A stretch of 64,000 bases of DNA from Motiliproteus sp041586615 (GTDB lineage: Bacteria > Pseudomonadota > Gammaproteobacteria > Pseudomonadales > Balneatricaceae). Position numbers and translations under genes: made by a program. The stretch lies in the NCBI GenBank assembly GCA_041586615.1, contig JBFGZS010000015.1:10475-74474 (forward strand), read 5' to 3'. Under the pieces are notes generated by a model. That model was not told the origin of the DNA and ran no database searches. It worked only from the letters and a program-made list of their open reading frames with translations. Below, piece after piece: positions 52,793 through 61,533 of this stretch (positions within the stretch are counted from its first letter, which is position 1; each line of letters begins with the position of its first letter).

Positions 52793-53187
52793 ACGACGAT
52801 CGTTCGCCGTTGCGGCCCATGCCGGTGCTCCCAGCAAAACACGCCCTGCCAGACCCCCAGCGCCAGCTGTCCATCCATAATGGGGATACTCAGGGTGGTA
52901 GCGGTCAAGGCGGCCTTAATATGGGCCGGCATGTCGTCGGCGCCCTCTATAACATGGGTATAAAGCGGATCGTTCTCCGGCACCAGACGATTTAGCCAAC
53001 GCTCAAGGTCATATTTCGCACTGGGATCGGCATCTTCCTGAATGATCAGGCTCGCGCTCGTGTGGCGAATTAGCAGCGTACAGAGCCCATCCCGAATACC
53101 GCTGCGCTTGACCAGCCCCTCTATACGCCCCGTCACGGCATACAACCCCTGCCCTTGGGTTACAACCTCAAAAAGATCAACCACCAC
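52777..53187 (-). CDS. YjbQ/UPF0047-family protein (secondary thiamine-phosphate synthase type)
   Basis: 136 residues with the UPF0047 pattern: GLCTLLIRHTSASLIIQED (shown in part as TLLIRHTSASLIIQE), ENDPLYTHVIEGADDMPAHIKA, LSIPIMDGQLALGVWQG and CWEHRHGPQRR. Members show weak thiamine-phosphate synthase activity in vitro; physiological role unclear. The N-terminus overlaps the end of the DUF1285 gene by 11 bp, so the two are co-transcribed. Confidence 0.9.
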   Translation of the reverse strand: MVVDLFEVVTQGQGLYAVTGRIEGLVKRSGIRDGLCTLLIRHTSASLIIQEDADPSAKYDLERWLNRLVPENDPLYTHVIEGADDMPAHIKAALTATTLSIPIMDGQLALGVWQGVFCWEHRHGPQRRTIVVHIGR

Positions 53188-53767
53188 TACCTTCTTGTGC
53201 TGTACTCATCGGAAAAAAAACGCCACTGCTCCAAACACCCCATACCGGCCTTCCCTCATGTTCAGATTCTTGTACCAATTCGGCAAGCTGATAAAAAACC
53301 GGGCGTGACAACTTAGCCTCCAACCCATCCCTGACGTCTATATAGGGCGATGGCTCCCCGGACACCCGGTCGAAGACAACGCGTAACGGGTGCTCCTGAT
53401 TAGCCACCACCCGATCACCAACATTGGTTGTAAAGACCAAGGTCTCTACACCATGGGCTATCTCTGTCATGACTTCAACGGCGACAAAAGGCGCTTCCTC
53501 GACCCGTATTCGCCATTTTTCAACCGGTGTGAGTAAAAAGAACTCCTCGCCTTCGCGGCGCATAATTGAAGCAAAGAGCTTAACCAGCGATGCGCGCTGA
53601 AACGGCGTACCTTCATGATGCCAGCTGCCATCGCGCCGAATGACAATATCAATATCGCCACTTAACGGTGGGTGCCACAGGTGTAGCGGCGGACGCCCCC
53701 CTTTCGCTTTAGCGGCCTGACCAGAGAGATTATCAATCAGTGCTTTCATTAAAACCCCCGCATCCAT
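53177..53767 (-). CDS. DUF1285-family protein
   Basis: 196 residues with the DUF1285 pattern PPLHLWHPPLSGDIDIVIRRDG (shown in part), GTPFQRASLVKLFASIMRREG, EEFFLLTPVEKWRI and SRPVFYQLAEL. It is a small beta-rich cytosolic protein of unknown function. It follows the radical SAM gene by 23 bp and overlaps the YjbQ gene. Confidence 0.87.
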   Translation of the reverse strand: MDAGVLMKALIDNLSGQAAKAKGGRPPLHLWHPPLSGDIDIVIRRDGSWHHEGTPFQRASLVKLFASIMRREGEEFFLLTPVEKWRIRVEEAPFVAVEVMTEIAHGVETLVFTTNVGDRVVANQEHPLRVVFDRVSGEPSPYIDVRDGLEAKLSRPVFYQLAELVQESEHEGRPVWGVWSSGVFFPMSTAQEGSGG

Positions 53768-53790
53768 TCAGGTCGCAACGGGACCTCGCC

Positions 53791-54624
53791 CTAGGTACTC
53801 AATGCTTGCTGAATCTGTTCGATTAGTCGTTGTTTGTCGCGGCCTAACACGCCTTTCAGTACCAGGTAGTTCGACGCATGGTCGCTGCGAAAGATCGTCT
53901 TTTCGAGCTGCAAGTTTTCAAGAAAAACCAGACTTTCCTCGAGTAATTCCTGCTGATTAAGCGGCTCAAACCCGCCTTCATACCCCTCCTGAATCAGGGC
54001 ATCACCTTGCGGAAGCATCAACACCAGCGTAGAGACATACTCGGGTTGGGCGGCAGAAACCAGGCGTGCGGAGTTGAGCGCATGCTGCCGTGACAGACGC
54101 TTGCCCCCCAAGCCATTCAACACCATCGCCGAAACCTTGATTCCCGCGGCCTTTAATTTATTTAGCGCATCCAGTGTTGACGCGTAATCTTCTCCCTTGC
54201 GCACCCGGCTGAGCACCTCGTCATCACCGGACTCTATCCCGACATAGACCAAGCCTAAACCCAGCGCCTTGAGCTCAGTCAGTTCTTGCACCGTCTTGGT
54301 CTTGATATTGCGCGGTAAGCAATACGCGGAGACACGACGGACATCCGGCATAGACTGCTGTATGGCCGCTAGGATCGTGCGAAGGCGCCGCGATGATAAC
54401 GTCATCGCATCGCCGTCGGCCAAAAAAACACGGTCAACCGGATGCCGGGCACAAAGACGGATCTCTGCAAGAACCTCCTGCTCCGGCTTGGCGCGAAATT
54501 TCTTCTGCGGGTCTCGGTACATATGACAGAATGTGCACTGATTGTAACTGCAACCATTGGTGATCTGCAGTATTAAGGAGTGCGCTTCACTGGGAGGCCT
54601 GTATAACGGTTCGATGTATTGCAT
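53791..54624 (-). CDS. radical SAM protein with CX4CX2C cluster motif
   Basis: 277 residues. The N-terminal iron-sulfur motif is NGCSYNQCTFCHMY, with a C-x4-C-x2-C spacing rather than the commoner C-x3-C-x2-C. SAM-binding features follow: FLADGDAMTL, GIESGDDEVLSRVRKGE and VSAMVLNGLGG. Such proteins generate 5'-deoxyadenosyl radicals; the substrate here is unknown. The first gene of a likely operon with DUF1285 and YjbQ. Confidence 0.88.
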   Translation of the reverse strand: MQYIEPLYRPPSEAHSLILQITNGCSYNQCTFCHMYRDPQKKFRAKPEQEVLAEIRLCARHPVDRVFLADGDAMTLSSRRLRTILAAIQQSMPDVRRVSAYCLPRNIKTKTVQELTELKALGLGLVYVGIESGDDEVLSRVRKGEDYASTLDALNKLKAAGIKVSAMVLNGLGGKRLSRQHALNSARLVSAAQPEYVSTLVLMLPQGDALIQEGYEGGFEPLNQQELLEESLVFLENLQLEKTIFRSDHASNYLVLKGVLGRDKQRLIEQIQQALST

Positions 54625-54787
54625 TGTCGGTTTTGAAAAACCTCAGGGTGTCTTTAAGCCGTATTGTAGGATGTCACATGATAAAATACAGCCGTTCGCG
54701 TGACTTCGTACGGCAAAGGTGTAGGTAGTTGTAAAATCGCATGTTATAAATATGTGTCGCTATCGAATAAAAAAGAGATAACACCTT

Positions 54788-55123
54788 ATGGATAAAGTGC
54801 TAGAGGCGACACAAAGCCTCCCTACCACGTACAAAAACAAGATCGCCGTCCATCTTATTCCCGGTGATGCCGATCAGCTCGCGATCGCGCTAAACGTAGC
54901 ACTAGAGTGCTTTAGCGATCTTCAAATGAAATCGGGTCAAAGTACGGTGAAGGCGCAACAGCACCTATGCGATACATTGGCGTTGATTCGCTCTGAACTA
55001 GCCGTTGAGTTATTACGACTGGAAGGGTTTGATTTTGCTGCGGCAAAGGCACGCGGTAAAGCGGAAGCCGGCGCCCCAAAAAATAATAAGCCGAAAAGCG
55101 GAAAGTCGGTTGTCCCGCAGTAG
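54788..55123 (+). CDS. protein of unknown function, 111 residues
   Basis: Small helical protein with a Lys/Pro/Ala-rich C-terminus (about 88-111). It has no signal peptide or recognised domain. AAAGAG lies about 8 nt before the ATG. It is divergent from the radical SAM gene and is a single gene. Confidence 0.65.
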   Translation: MDKVLEATQSLPTTYKNKIAVHLIPGDADQLAIALNVALECFSDLQMKSGQSTVKAQQHLCDTLALIRSELAVELLRLEGFDFAAAKARGKAEAGAPKNNKPKSGKSVVPQ

Positions 55124-55174
55124 ATCAGTGTTAAGTCTGACTGGCGGCTAGTGACCACTCGAGGGCGACGCCTC

Positions 55175-55714
55175 CTACTCAGAACGCGCATTTTCATGCA
55201 GCCAAGCAGCCTGCCTGGGAGCACGTTTGGTCCTGGACCACTCCTCCAGCATCGCCGGCGCTACACGTCTAAGTTCGGCTAGTTGCTCAGAGGTGCCGGT
55301 CAGGCAGGTCAGTTCCAATCGATGCCCGTTGGGGTCAAAAAAGTAGATCGACTTGATGATGCCATGATTGATGGGGCCCAAGACATCCACTCCCTTGGAT
55401 TGCAGTTCGTCGCGAGCCGCTAATAACGCGGGTTCACTTTCTACCTGAAGCGCGATGTGCTGGGTCCACACCGGAGTGTTGGTATCGCGGCCCATGTCCG
55501 GTGAATTGGGCAACTCAAAGAACGCCAGGATATTGCCATTTCCGGCATCCAAGAATACATGCATGTAAGGATCGGGTTCCTGGGTGGAGGGCACTTTATC
55601 CTCGGCGATCGCCACCAGAAACGCCATATTGAGTTTGTCCTGATAAAAGTTCACCGTCTCCTTGGCATCGTTACAGCGATAAGCGACGTGATGGATCTGT
55701 TGCACCTTGATCAT
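55175..55714 (-). CDS. VOC-family (glyoxalase/dioxygenase) protein
   Basis: 179 residues with one vicinal-oxygen-chelate fold (about 3-135). Metal-binding candidates lie in IHHVAYRC (His near the start), QHIALQV and the final Glu in GHRLELTCL. FFDPNGHRLEL is the typical last strand. The C-terminal 40 residues are basic and helical. I chose the ATG at 55714 because AAGGTG lies 6 nt upstream; a GTG at 55723 is possible. It is divergent from fumarylacetoacetase and may act in related aromatic breakdown, which is inference. Confidence 0.82.
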   Translation of the reverse strand: MIKVQQIHHVAYRCNDAKETVNFYQDKLNMAFLVAIAEDKVPSTQEPDPYMHVFLDAGNGNILAFFELPNSPDMGRDTNTPVWTQHIALQVESEPALLAARDELQSKGVDVLGPINHGIIKSIYFFDPNGHRLELTCLTGTSEQLAELRRVAPAMLEEWSRTKRAPRQAAWLHENARSE

Positions 55715-56033
55715 ATTGCACACCTTGCAGTCAGCAGTGATGAACTTATTAACCTGCCATTAAAATACCGATCCGTTCGGTCTTAAGCTTTATTGTAGTT
55801 TAGCGGCAGGCTTTGCTGACGGCCCTTCGTCGTGCACCGGCTTAATAGCGGCTAGCGCCAAACCGAATGACCACGACATCGCCTTGCCATGTTCATGTTC
55901 ATGTTCATGTTCATGTTCAAAGTACCGGTCCGGTGAATTCACGGTCTAGATTGCCGTTGCAACCCCCAATCAGATGCTAGCCTTAGTGTTACGACCTTGC
56001 TTCAAGACCGATAACGTTTCAGGACCGCTAATC
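55715..56033. other. 319-bp divergent intergenic region upstream of fumarylacetoacetase
   Basis: It holds the hexamer repeat at 55888-55919. No coding sequence is supported; an upstream extension of the fumarylacetoacetase frame to 55974 has no good start. Confidence 0.5.
55888..55919 (+). repeat. hexanucleotide tandem repeat (CATGTT)5
   Basis: Five perfect CATGTT units plus CA, between the VOC gene and the fumarylacetoacetase gene, about 115 bp upstream of the latter start. It is long enough for slipped-strand copy-number change. Confidence 0.9.
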
Positions 56034-57353
56034 ATGGCCCAACTCAATGAGACTCACGACCCTGGCTTGAAGAGCTGGGTCGCTTCTGCCAATCGGGCAC
56101 CGTGCGATTTTCCTATCCAAAACCTGCCCTTTGCCGTGTTTCGGCGCAAGCATACAGCCGAAGCGTTTCGCGCGGGTGTAGCGATTGGCGATCAGATTCT
56201 CGACCTCGCTGCGCTGGATAACGCCGGCCTGATGGACGGTGATGCGGGCAGTGGGGTTTCGGCTTGCAACAATGAGACACTGAACCCTTTTATGGCCGCC
56301 GGGCCGCGCCTATGGTCAGCACTGCGTCACGCGCTGTCTGCCGCATTGCGGGAAGGATCGGATTGGGAGAAAGACTTGTGTCACATGCTGGTCGCCCAGG
56401 CGCAGGCTGAATATAAGCTACCGGCGGTCATTGGCGACTACACCGATTTTTATACGTCGATTCACCACGCGACCAGCGTTGGCCGACTGTTCCGCCCCGA
56501 CAACCCATTATTACCAAACTACAAATGGGTCCCGATAGGCTATCACGGACGCAGCTCATCGATTGATGTTTCAGGCCAGGTTTTCCATCGTCCAAGGGGG
56601 CAGACTAAGGCCCCCGATGCAACCGCCCCCAGCGTTGGCCCCTGCAAACGTCTCGACTACGAGCTGGAAGTAGGTATCTATATAGGCGCCGGTAATCCAT
56701 TAGGCCAGCCGGTGGCGCTTGATGATAGCGATAAACATGTCTTTGGGCTCTGTCTGTTTAACGATTGGTCCGCACGCGATATTCAAGCGTGGGAATATCA
56801 ACCCTTAGGCCCTTTCCTAGCCAAAAGCTTCGCGTCAACGGTTTCACCCTGGATCATCACGCTCGAAGCACTCGCACCGTTCCGCACGCGCTGGCACCGC
56901 GATCCTGCCGATCCGCAACCCTTGCCCTATCTGGAATCCAGCGCAAATCGCCGCGACGGCGCACTGGATATCGAACTGGAAGTTCTGCTGGAGACGTCGC
57001 GGATGCGTGATTCAGGCTGCGCGCCTTATCGCCTGTCGCGATGCAACTTCAGGCACGCCTACTGGACAGTAGCGCAGATGGTAGCCCACCATACCATTAA
57101 TGGCTGCAATTTAAGGCCGGGCGATTTTTTGGCTAGCGGCACCCAATCCGGCCCCGATAGTGCGGAGGCGGGGTCCTTGCTGGAACTCAGCCGGGGAGGC
57201 ACGAGGGCCATCGAACTCCCCAACGGCGAATCCCGTACCTTTCTGCAAGATGGCGATACCGTGATCATGCGCGGTTGCTGTGATCGGCCTGGGGTTACTC
57301 GAATTGGTTTTGGCGAAGTGGTCGGTACGGTGTTACCCGCCAAGAAAAATTAA
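56034..57353 (+). CDS. fahA: fumarylacetoacetase
   Basis: 439-residue enzyme hydrolysing 4-fumarylacetoacetate to fumarate and acetoacetate, the last step of tyrosine/homogentisate breakdown. Signatures: N-terminal SH3-like region (PFAVFRRKH), then the metal site DYTDFYTSIHHATSVGRLFRP (shown in part as DYTDFYTSIHHATSVG), YHGRSSSID, LDYELEVGIYIG and LFNDWSARDIQAWEYQPLGPFL (shown in part as NDWSARDIQAWEYQPLGPF). I use the ATG at 56034, which gives the normal family start; the frame is open to 55974. Other tyrosine-degradation genes are not in the window. Confidence 0.95.
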   Translation: MAQLNETHDPGLKSWVASANRAPCDFPIQNLPFAVFRRKHTAEAFRAGVAIGDQILDLAALDNAGLMDGDAGSGVSACNNETLNPFMAAGPRLWSALRHALSAALREGSDWEKDLCHMLVAQAQAEYKLPAVIGDYTDFYTSIHHATSVGRLFRPDNPLLPNYKWVPIGYHGRSSSIDVSGQVFHRPRGQTKAPDATAPSVGPCKRLDYELEVGIYIGAGNPLGQPVALDDSDKHVFGLCLFNDWSARDIQAWEYQPLGPFLAKSFASTVSPWIITLEALAPFRTRWHRDPADPQPLPYLESSANRRDGALDIELEVLLETSRMRDSGCAPYRLSRCNFRHAYWTVAQMVAHHTINGCNLRPGDFLASGTQSGPDSAEAGSLLELSRGGTRAIELPNGESRTFLQDGDTVIMRGCCDRPGVTRIGFGEVVGTVLPAKKN

Positions 57354-57420
57354 ACCGATACGGGCGGAAAAAGATTCAGTCTCGACGGCCGCATTTTAAA
57401 CCGGTTCTATGCCCGTCTAT

Positions 57421-57463
57421 GCTTATTAAAGCGACAGCTGACTACCGCGCAAAAAATGTCGCC
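57421..57463 (-). repeat. dispersed double-hairpin repeat, half copy E
   Basis: In reverse orientation it reads GGCGACATTTTTTGCGCGGT then TTTAATAAGC, matching the second half of copy D. The first hairpin is absent. It lies between the convergent fahA and tatD-like genes. Confidence 0.65.
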
Positions 57464-57530
57464 TTTCGAACCTAAGAGTCGCCTTGCCAATGCTGCAGCA
57501 ATACGCATAACAATGCGCACAACAAAAGAC

Positions 57531-58307
57531 TTATCCGGCCAGCGAAAACAGCCGCCTGAAATTGTCGGAGGTCACCTCGGCGACCTCCTCAACACGGATA
57601 CCCTTGATCTCAGCGACACACTCAGCGACCTGACGGACATAACAGGGCTCATTGCTGCGCCCCCGATAGGGAGCGGGGGTCAGATAAGGCGCATCGGTCT
57701 CAACCAGAATCCGTTCTAGCGGTATCTGGCGAACGACGTCTCGCAGCGGAGCAGCATTGCGGAAGGTAATAATACCGGAAAATGAAATAAAGTAATTCAG
57801 GTCGAGCAGGTGCTTAGCCATCTCCCAGTCTTCCGTAAAGCAGTGCAGCACACCACCCACATCAATATCGGCGTGGCGACGGATAAGCGCCAGCGTATCC
57901 TCGCGGGCTTCGCGGGTATGCACTATCGCAGGCTTTGCGACTTTTGCAGCCACTTCCAGGTGTATTTGAAAGGCACGCTGCTGAGCCTCAAAGCTTTGCG
58001 GATCATAGTGATAATCGAGCCCGGTTTCGCCTACCGCGATGATCGACGGATTACCCGCCTCGTGCTCCAACCATGTCGTTGAGAATTCAGTCAACTCGTC
58101 GCTTAAGGGATGAATCCCGACGGAGCCTGACACCTGCGGATAAGCGTCGACCAGCGCCAGTATCGCATCGTAGCGCTTGCGATCGGTCGCCACGCAGAGA
58201 ATATGCTCCACGCCGGCATCCATCGCTTTACTGAGGACGGGATCCAGGCTTCCGTCGTAAGGTTTCAAGTCAAGACGATCAAGATGACAATGTGAATCAA
58301 TCAGCAT
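57531..58307 (-). CDS. TatD/YcfH-family metal-dependent hydrolase
   Basis: 258-residue TIM-barrel metal-dependent hydrolase; relatives show DNase activity. The metal ligands are in DSHCHLD, GETGLDYHYD (Glu), AIVHTREA (His), LHCFTED (His) and VETDAPYLTP (Asp). Length and the RGRSNEP segment match YcfH. It lies downstream of pilZ in the holB-pilZ-tatD order found in Pseudomonas-type genomes. Confidence 0.95.
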   Translation of the reverse strand: MLIDSHCHLDRLDLKPYDGSLDPVLSKAMDAGVEHILCVATDRKRYDAILALVDAYPQVSGSVGIHPLSDELTEFSTTWLEHEAGNPSIIAVGETGLDYHYDPQSFEAQQRAFQIHLEVAAKVAKPAIVHTREAREDTLALIRRHADIDVGGVLHCFTEDWEMAKHLLDLNYFISFSGIITFRNAAPLRDVVRQIPLERILVETDAPYLTPAPYRGRSNEPCYVRQVAECVAEIKGIRVEEVAEVTSDNFRRLFSLAG

Positions 58308-58418
58308 AAGCGTGTCGAATAAAATCCGTTAGTGTGAAGCAAGAAAAAGAAGATGCAGAAGCAGACGTTGAGGCAATCTAAGCAACGCAGCCCCCTCCAA
58401 GAAATGCATAAAGCACGC

Positions 58419-58766
58419 TTACATGGTATCGGTTAATCGTCCCGAACCCAGAGCACCCGCCAGATAGGTTTCAATCTTATTGACGACGGACGCATCATCT
58501 CCATTAAACTGAATACCGACACCGGTTTGTTTACCGCCTTGCGCCCCCTTAGGCGTGACCCAGATGACTTTACCCGTAACCGGTATTTTGTCGCTCTCTT
58601 CCATCAGATCAAGCAACATAAAGACTTCTTCACCCATATGGTAATCGCGAACGGTCGGGACAAACATGCCACCGTTCTTGATAAAGGGCATGAAAGCACG
58701 ATAAAGCTGATCTTTACTTTTGATTGTCAGGGAAAGAATACCGTGACTGGCGCGGGGGCTAGCCAT
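58419..58766 (-). CDS. pilZ: type IV pilus biogenesis protein PilZ
   Basis: 115-residue PilZ protein of the founding type. PFIKNGGMFVPT, LGDEVFMLLDL-like EEVFMLLDLME, KIPVTGKVIWVTPKGAQGG and FNGDDASVVNKIETYLAGAL are nearly those of Pseudomonas PilZ. The RxxxR c-di-GMP motif is absent, as in that protein, which binds pilus ATPase partners instead. Flanked by holB upstream and the tatD-like gene downstream. Confidence 0.93.
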   Translation of the reverse strand: MASPRASHGILSLTIKSKDQLYRAFMPFIKNGGMFVPTVRDYHMGEEVFMLLDLMEESDKIPVTGKVIWVTPKGAQGGKQTGVGIQFNGDDASVVNKIETYLAGALGSGRLTDTM

Positions 58767-58832
58767 TAATGACCCTCAATTTATCTGCGATTAATTTCCA
58801 TGTATATTTTGCTAAACCATCGTGTAAACCGA

Positions 58833-59837
58833 TCATGACTTAAACAATGACGCCCATCTCAACAACAGCTCTTCAAGCATGAGCTGTGGATTTGGGTTAG
58901 CCCGACTACGAAAATAATGTCGATATTCGCGTATTCTATCAATAAATTCAAACAACTTCTCAACCCTACCTGCCGCTGAGAGCGGTGGAAGTAAGATAGT
59001 CAACGCAGGGGTTCGCAGATTTTGTCTATCGTGGGTCATCACCGTTCGAATCAGCTCCGCACTCCAGGCCTCCAGGGTCTGCAATAATGCCAAACTATCG
59101 TGCTTAACCAGCCGTTGGGCCGCATCACAAACAGCGAGGCGATGCCCGGCCACATCAAGCATTAATTCTAGCTGCTGACTCAAAATATCCCGCTGATCCG
59201 CTTCGATCAACCGCAACGCTGTTAGCGGCGCACGGGTACAACCGGTTAATGCTGAGCGGGCTTGCTCGACACCGCCCAACCGCTGCTCGAGCCACGCCTG
59301 AGCCTGCGGCGCCTCAGGGGCACTTAACAAATACGCCTGGCATCGACTCCTGATAGTCGCCATTAATCGTCCCGGGAGCTGACTGACTAAAATAAACAGC
59401 GTGTTTTGCCCAGGCTCCTCCAGCATTTTCAAGACGGCATTTGCTGCATTGGTATTCATATCTTCTGCGGGTGAGATAATCACGATTCGGTAGCCGCCCT
59501 GCTGAGAAACGCCCGACAAGAACTGATTTAACGCCCGAATCTGATCGACCTTAATAACCTTGCCCGCCTCAGCCGGAAATATTTCCAAAATATCCGGATG
59601 ATACTGCTGATTGAGCAACAGGCAACTTTTGCAGGTATGACAGCGGGCTACGCCGACAGGCGATGCACACAGCAAATATTCGCCTAACGCGCGGGCAAAA
59701 TGCTCTTTGCCTGTTCCAGGCTCACCATGCAACAACAAGGCGTGGGGCAGACGCTGGCTTTGCTGCCGCACCAGCAACCGCTCCCAGGTCTGGGACTGCC
59801 AGGGATACGGCGCTGCACCGTCGAAGCGCTCATCCAT
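58833..59837 (-). CDS. holB: DNA polymerase III subunit delta prime
   Basis: 334-residue clamp-loader subunit. AAA+-like fold with HGEPGTGKEHFAR (P-loop-like), a zinc finger CHTCKSCLLL with additional Cys, SPAEDMNTNAANAVLKMLEEP (shown in part as NTNAANAVLKMLEEP) and LATIRSRC-like LMATIRSRC. The ATG at 59837 gives the family length; a GTG at 59855 would add six residues, and the open frame continues to 60035 in overlap with tmk, which is not supported. It overlaps no downstream gene and is coupled to tmk by 11 bp or less. Confidence 0.93.
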   Translation of the reverse strand: MDERFDGAAPYPWQSQTWERLLVRQQSQRLPHALLLHGEPGTGKEHFARALGEYLLCASPVGVARCHTCKSCLLLNQQYHPDILEIFPAEAGKVIKVDQIRALNQFLSGVSQQGGYRIVIISPAEDMNTNAANAVLKMLEEPGQNTLFILVSQLPGRLMATIRSRCQAYLLSAPEAPQAQAWLEQRLGGVEQARSALTGCTRAPLTALRLIEADQRDILSQQLELMLDVAGHRLAVCDAAQRLVKHDSLALLQTLEAWSAELIRTVMTHDRQNLRTPALTILLPPLSAAGRVEKLFEFIDRIREYRHYFRSRANPNPQLMLEELLLRWASLFKS

Positions 59838-59847
59838 CTGCTGAGTA

Positions 59848-60471
59848 TTAGCCACGGAGCAATTTATCCATGACCTGTTGAATCTGCGTCTGAACCTCAG
59901 GTAAAGAGAGGGACGCATCCACAACACGAAAGCGCTCGGGCTCAGCAGCGGCGCGCTGACGGTAACTATCCCGGACGCGTCTAAAAAAATCGGCGCGCTC
60001 ACTTTCAAATCGATCGAGCCCGCCACGCTTACCAACCCGCTCCATGCCGACTTCTACCGGCGCATCGAGCAGCAAGGTGCAATCCGGACGCAGACTGCCC
60101 TGAACCAGCGCCTCTAATGTCTCAATAACCGTTAAAGAAAGCCCACGCCCCCCACCCTGATAGGCATAAGTGGCATCGGTGAAGCGGTCACAGAGCACCC
60201 AGCGCCCCTGCTCCAGCGCCGGCAAAATAAGCTGCTGAAGATGCTGCGCCCGTGCGGCGAACACCATAAGTAGCTCACAGGCCTCACTGACGGTTTCAGT
60301 CCGCCGCGCCAGGAGTAAATTTCGTAACTCTTCAGCGAGCGGCGTGCCACCCGGTTCACGGGTCACCAGAAAATTTATTCCGGCGTTGTTGAGATATTCT
60401 TCAATATAACGAAGGTTGGTGCTTTTACCGACGCCTTCTCCGCCCTCCAGGGTAAGAAATTTTCCTCGCAC
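59848..60471 (-). CDS. tmk: thymidylate kinase
   Basis: 207-residue dTMP kinase. P-loop EGGEGVGKSTN, dTMP-site TREPGGTPLAE, DRFTDATYAYQGGGRG with the conserved Asp-Arg and a basic LID-like region (GVERVGKRGGLDRFE-like MERVGKRGGLDRFE). Length matches E. coli Tmk. It follows mltG by 6 bp on the same strand and precedes holB. Confidence 0.96.
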   Translation of the reverse strand: MRGKFLTLEGGEGVGKSTNLRYIEEYLNNAGINFLVTREPGGTPLAEELRNLLLARRTETVSEACELLMVFAARAQHLQQLILPALEQGRWVLCDRFTDATYAYQGGGRGLSLTVIETLEALVQGSLRPDCTLLLDAPVEVGMERVGKRGGLDRFESERADFFRRVRDSYRQRAAAEPERFRVVDASLSLPEVQTQIQQVMDKLLRG

Positions 60472-60477
60472 GAATGT

Positions 60478-61533
60478 CTATCCTTCATCTGCTGATTGAG
60501 TGGGCGCGGAGCGATAATCAGATCGCCTTGCGCCTAGCTGATAACGCTTTACCGCGCGGTTGTGTTCGACCAGGGTGGCTGAAAACTGATGACGACCATC
60601 ACCCATAGCGACAAAATAGAGGGCCTTACCCGGGGCTGGATTCACTGCAGCATGGATAGCCTCCCTGCCTGGATTGGCAATGGGCGTGGGTGGCAGCCCG
60701 GCAATTCGGTAGGTGTTATACGGAGTCATCTGACGCAAGTGTTTGCGGGTAATATTCCCCTTATAGCTGTCACCCAGCCCGTATATAACAGTGGGGTCTG
60801 TTTGCAAACGCATTTTCTTCGCTAGGCGGCGAACAAAAACACCGGCAATCTGCTGCCGCTCGCTAGGAGCTCCGGTTTCTTTTTCCACGATGGAGGCTAA
60901 GACCAGCGCCTCGTAGGGTGTTTTGAGCGGCAAGTCAGGCTGACGGTTTTCCCACTCCTGCTTGAGCACAACGTTCATTTTATGATGCGCCCGTTTTAAT
61001 ACATCCAGCGCGGAATCTGCGCGGGTATAATTGTAGGTATCCGGAAAGAACCAACCTTCTGGCGGTGCCGACTTGATAGCCAAAGCCTGGGCAACAAACT
61101 GTGTTGTTAAAGGCGCTTCTGTGGGTTTAAGCCCCTCCTGCCGTGCTAATAAAGCGATGTAATCGGCAAGGCGCAATCCTTCAACCAGCGTAACGGCACG
61201 CCGTACAACGTCGCCACGCTGCATCATGGTAAGCATTTCAGAGACCGTGGTGCCAGGCGTCAGCTGGTATTCACCAGCTTTGATCAGTCCGGCCTGCTGG
61301 GTTAGCCGCGCATAGGCATAAAGCAGATACGGAGAGTCGATAACACCTTGGCGTGCCAAATCCTGATCGACACTGCGTAATGAGCGGCCGGATTGAACCT
61401 GGTAGAGCAAAGGCTGTTCAAGCGACAGAGGAGCGTTCATCCATGACTGCAGATAATACCACCCAGCACCGACCGATCCCGCCGACAGTAACAGCAGAAC
61501 CAGCATCCAACGCATTAATTTGGCCATAAACAT
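60478..61533 (-). CDS. mltG: endolytic murein transglycosylase
   Basis: 351-residue inner-membrane enzyme that terminates nascent glycan strands. One N-terminal membrane span (about 7-28), LysM-like region (about 42-90) and catalytic domain with GWFFPDTYNY, LASIVEKETG (catalytic Glu), LQTDPTVIYG and PYNTYRIAGLPPTPIANPG (shown in part). The ATG abuts the pabC stop. Conserved order pabC-mltG-tmk. Confidence 0.96.
   Translation of the reverse strand: MFMAKLMRWMLVLLLLSAGSVGAGWYYLQSWMNAPLSLEQPLLYQVQSGRSLRSVDQDLARQGVIDSPYLLYAYARLTQQAGLIKAGEYQLTPGTTVSEMLTMMQRGDVVRRAVTLVEGLRLADYIALLARQEGLKPTEAPLTTQFVAQALAIKSAPPEGWFFPDTYNYTRADSALDVLKRAHHKMNVVLKQEWENRQPDLPLKTPYEALVLASIVEKETGAPSERQQIAGVFVRRLAKKMRLQTDPTVIYGLGDSYKGNITRKHLRQMTPYNTYRIAGLPPTPIANPGREAIHAAVNPAPGKALYFVAMGDGRHQFSATLVEHNRAVKRYQLGARRSDYRSAPTQSADEG

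Noticed and set aside
59838..60035. 66-residue N-terminal extension of holB
   Set aside because: It would overlap tmk almost entirely, and the sequence before YPWQ has no family similarity.
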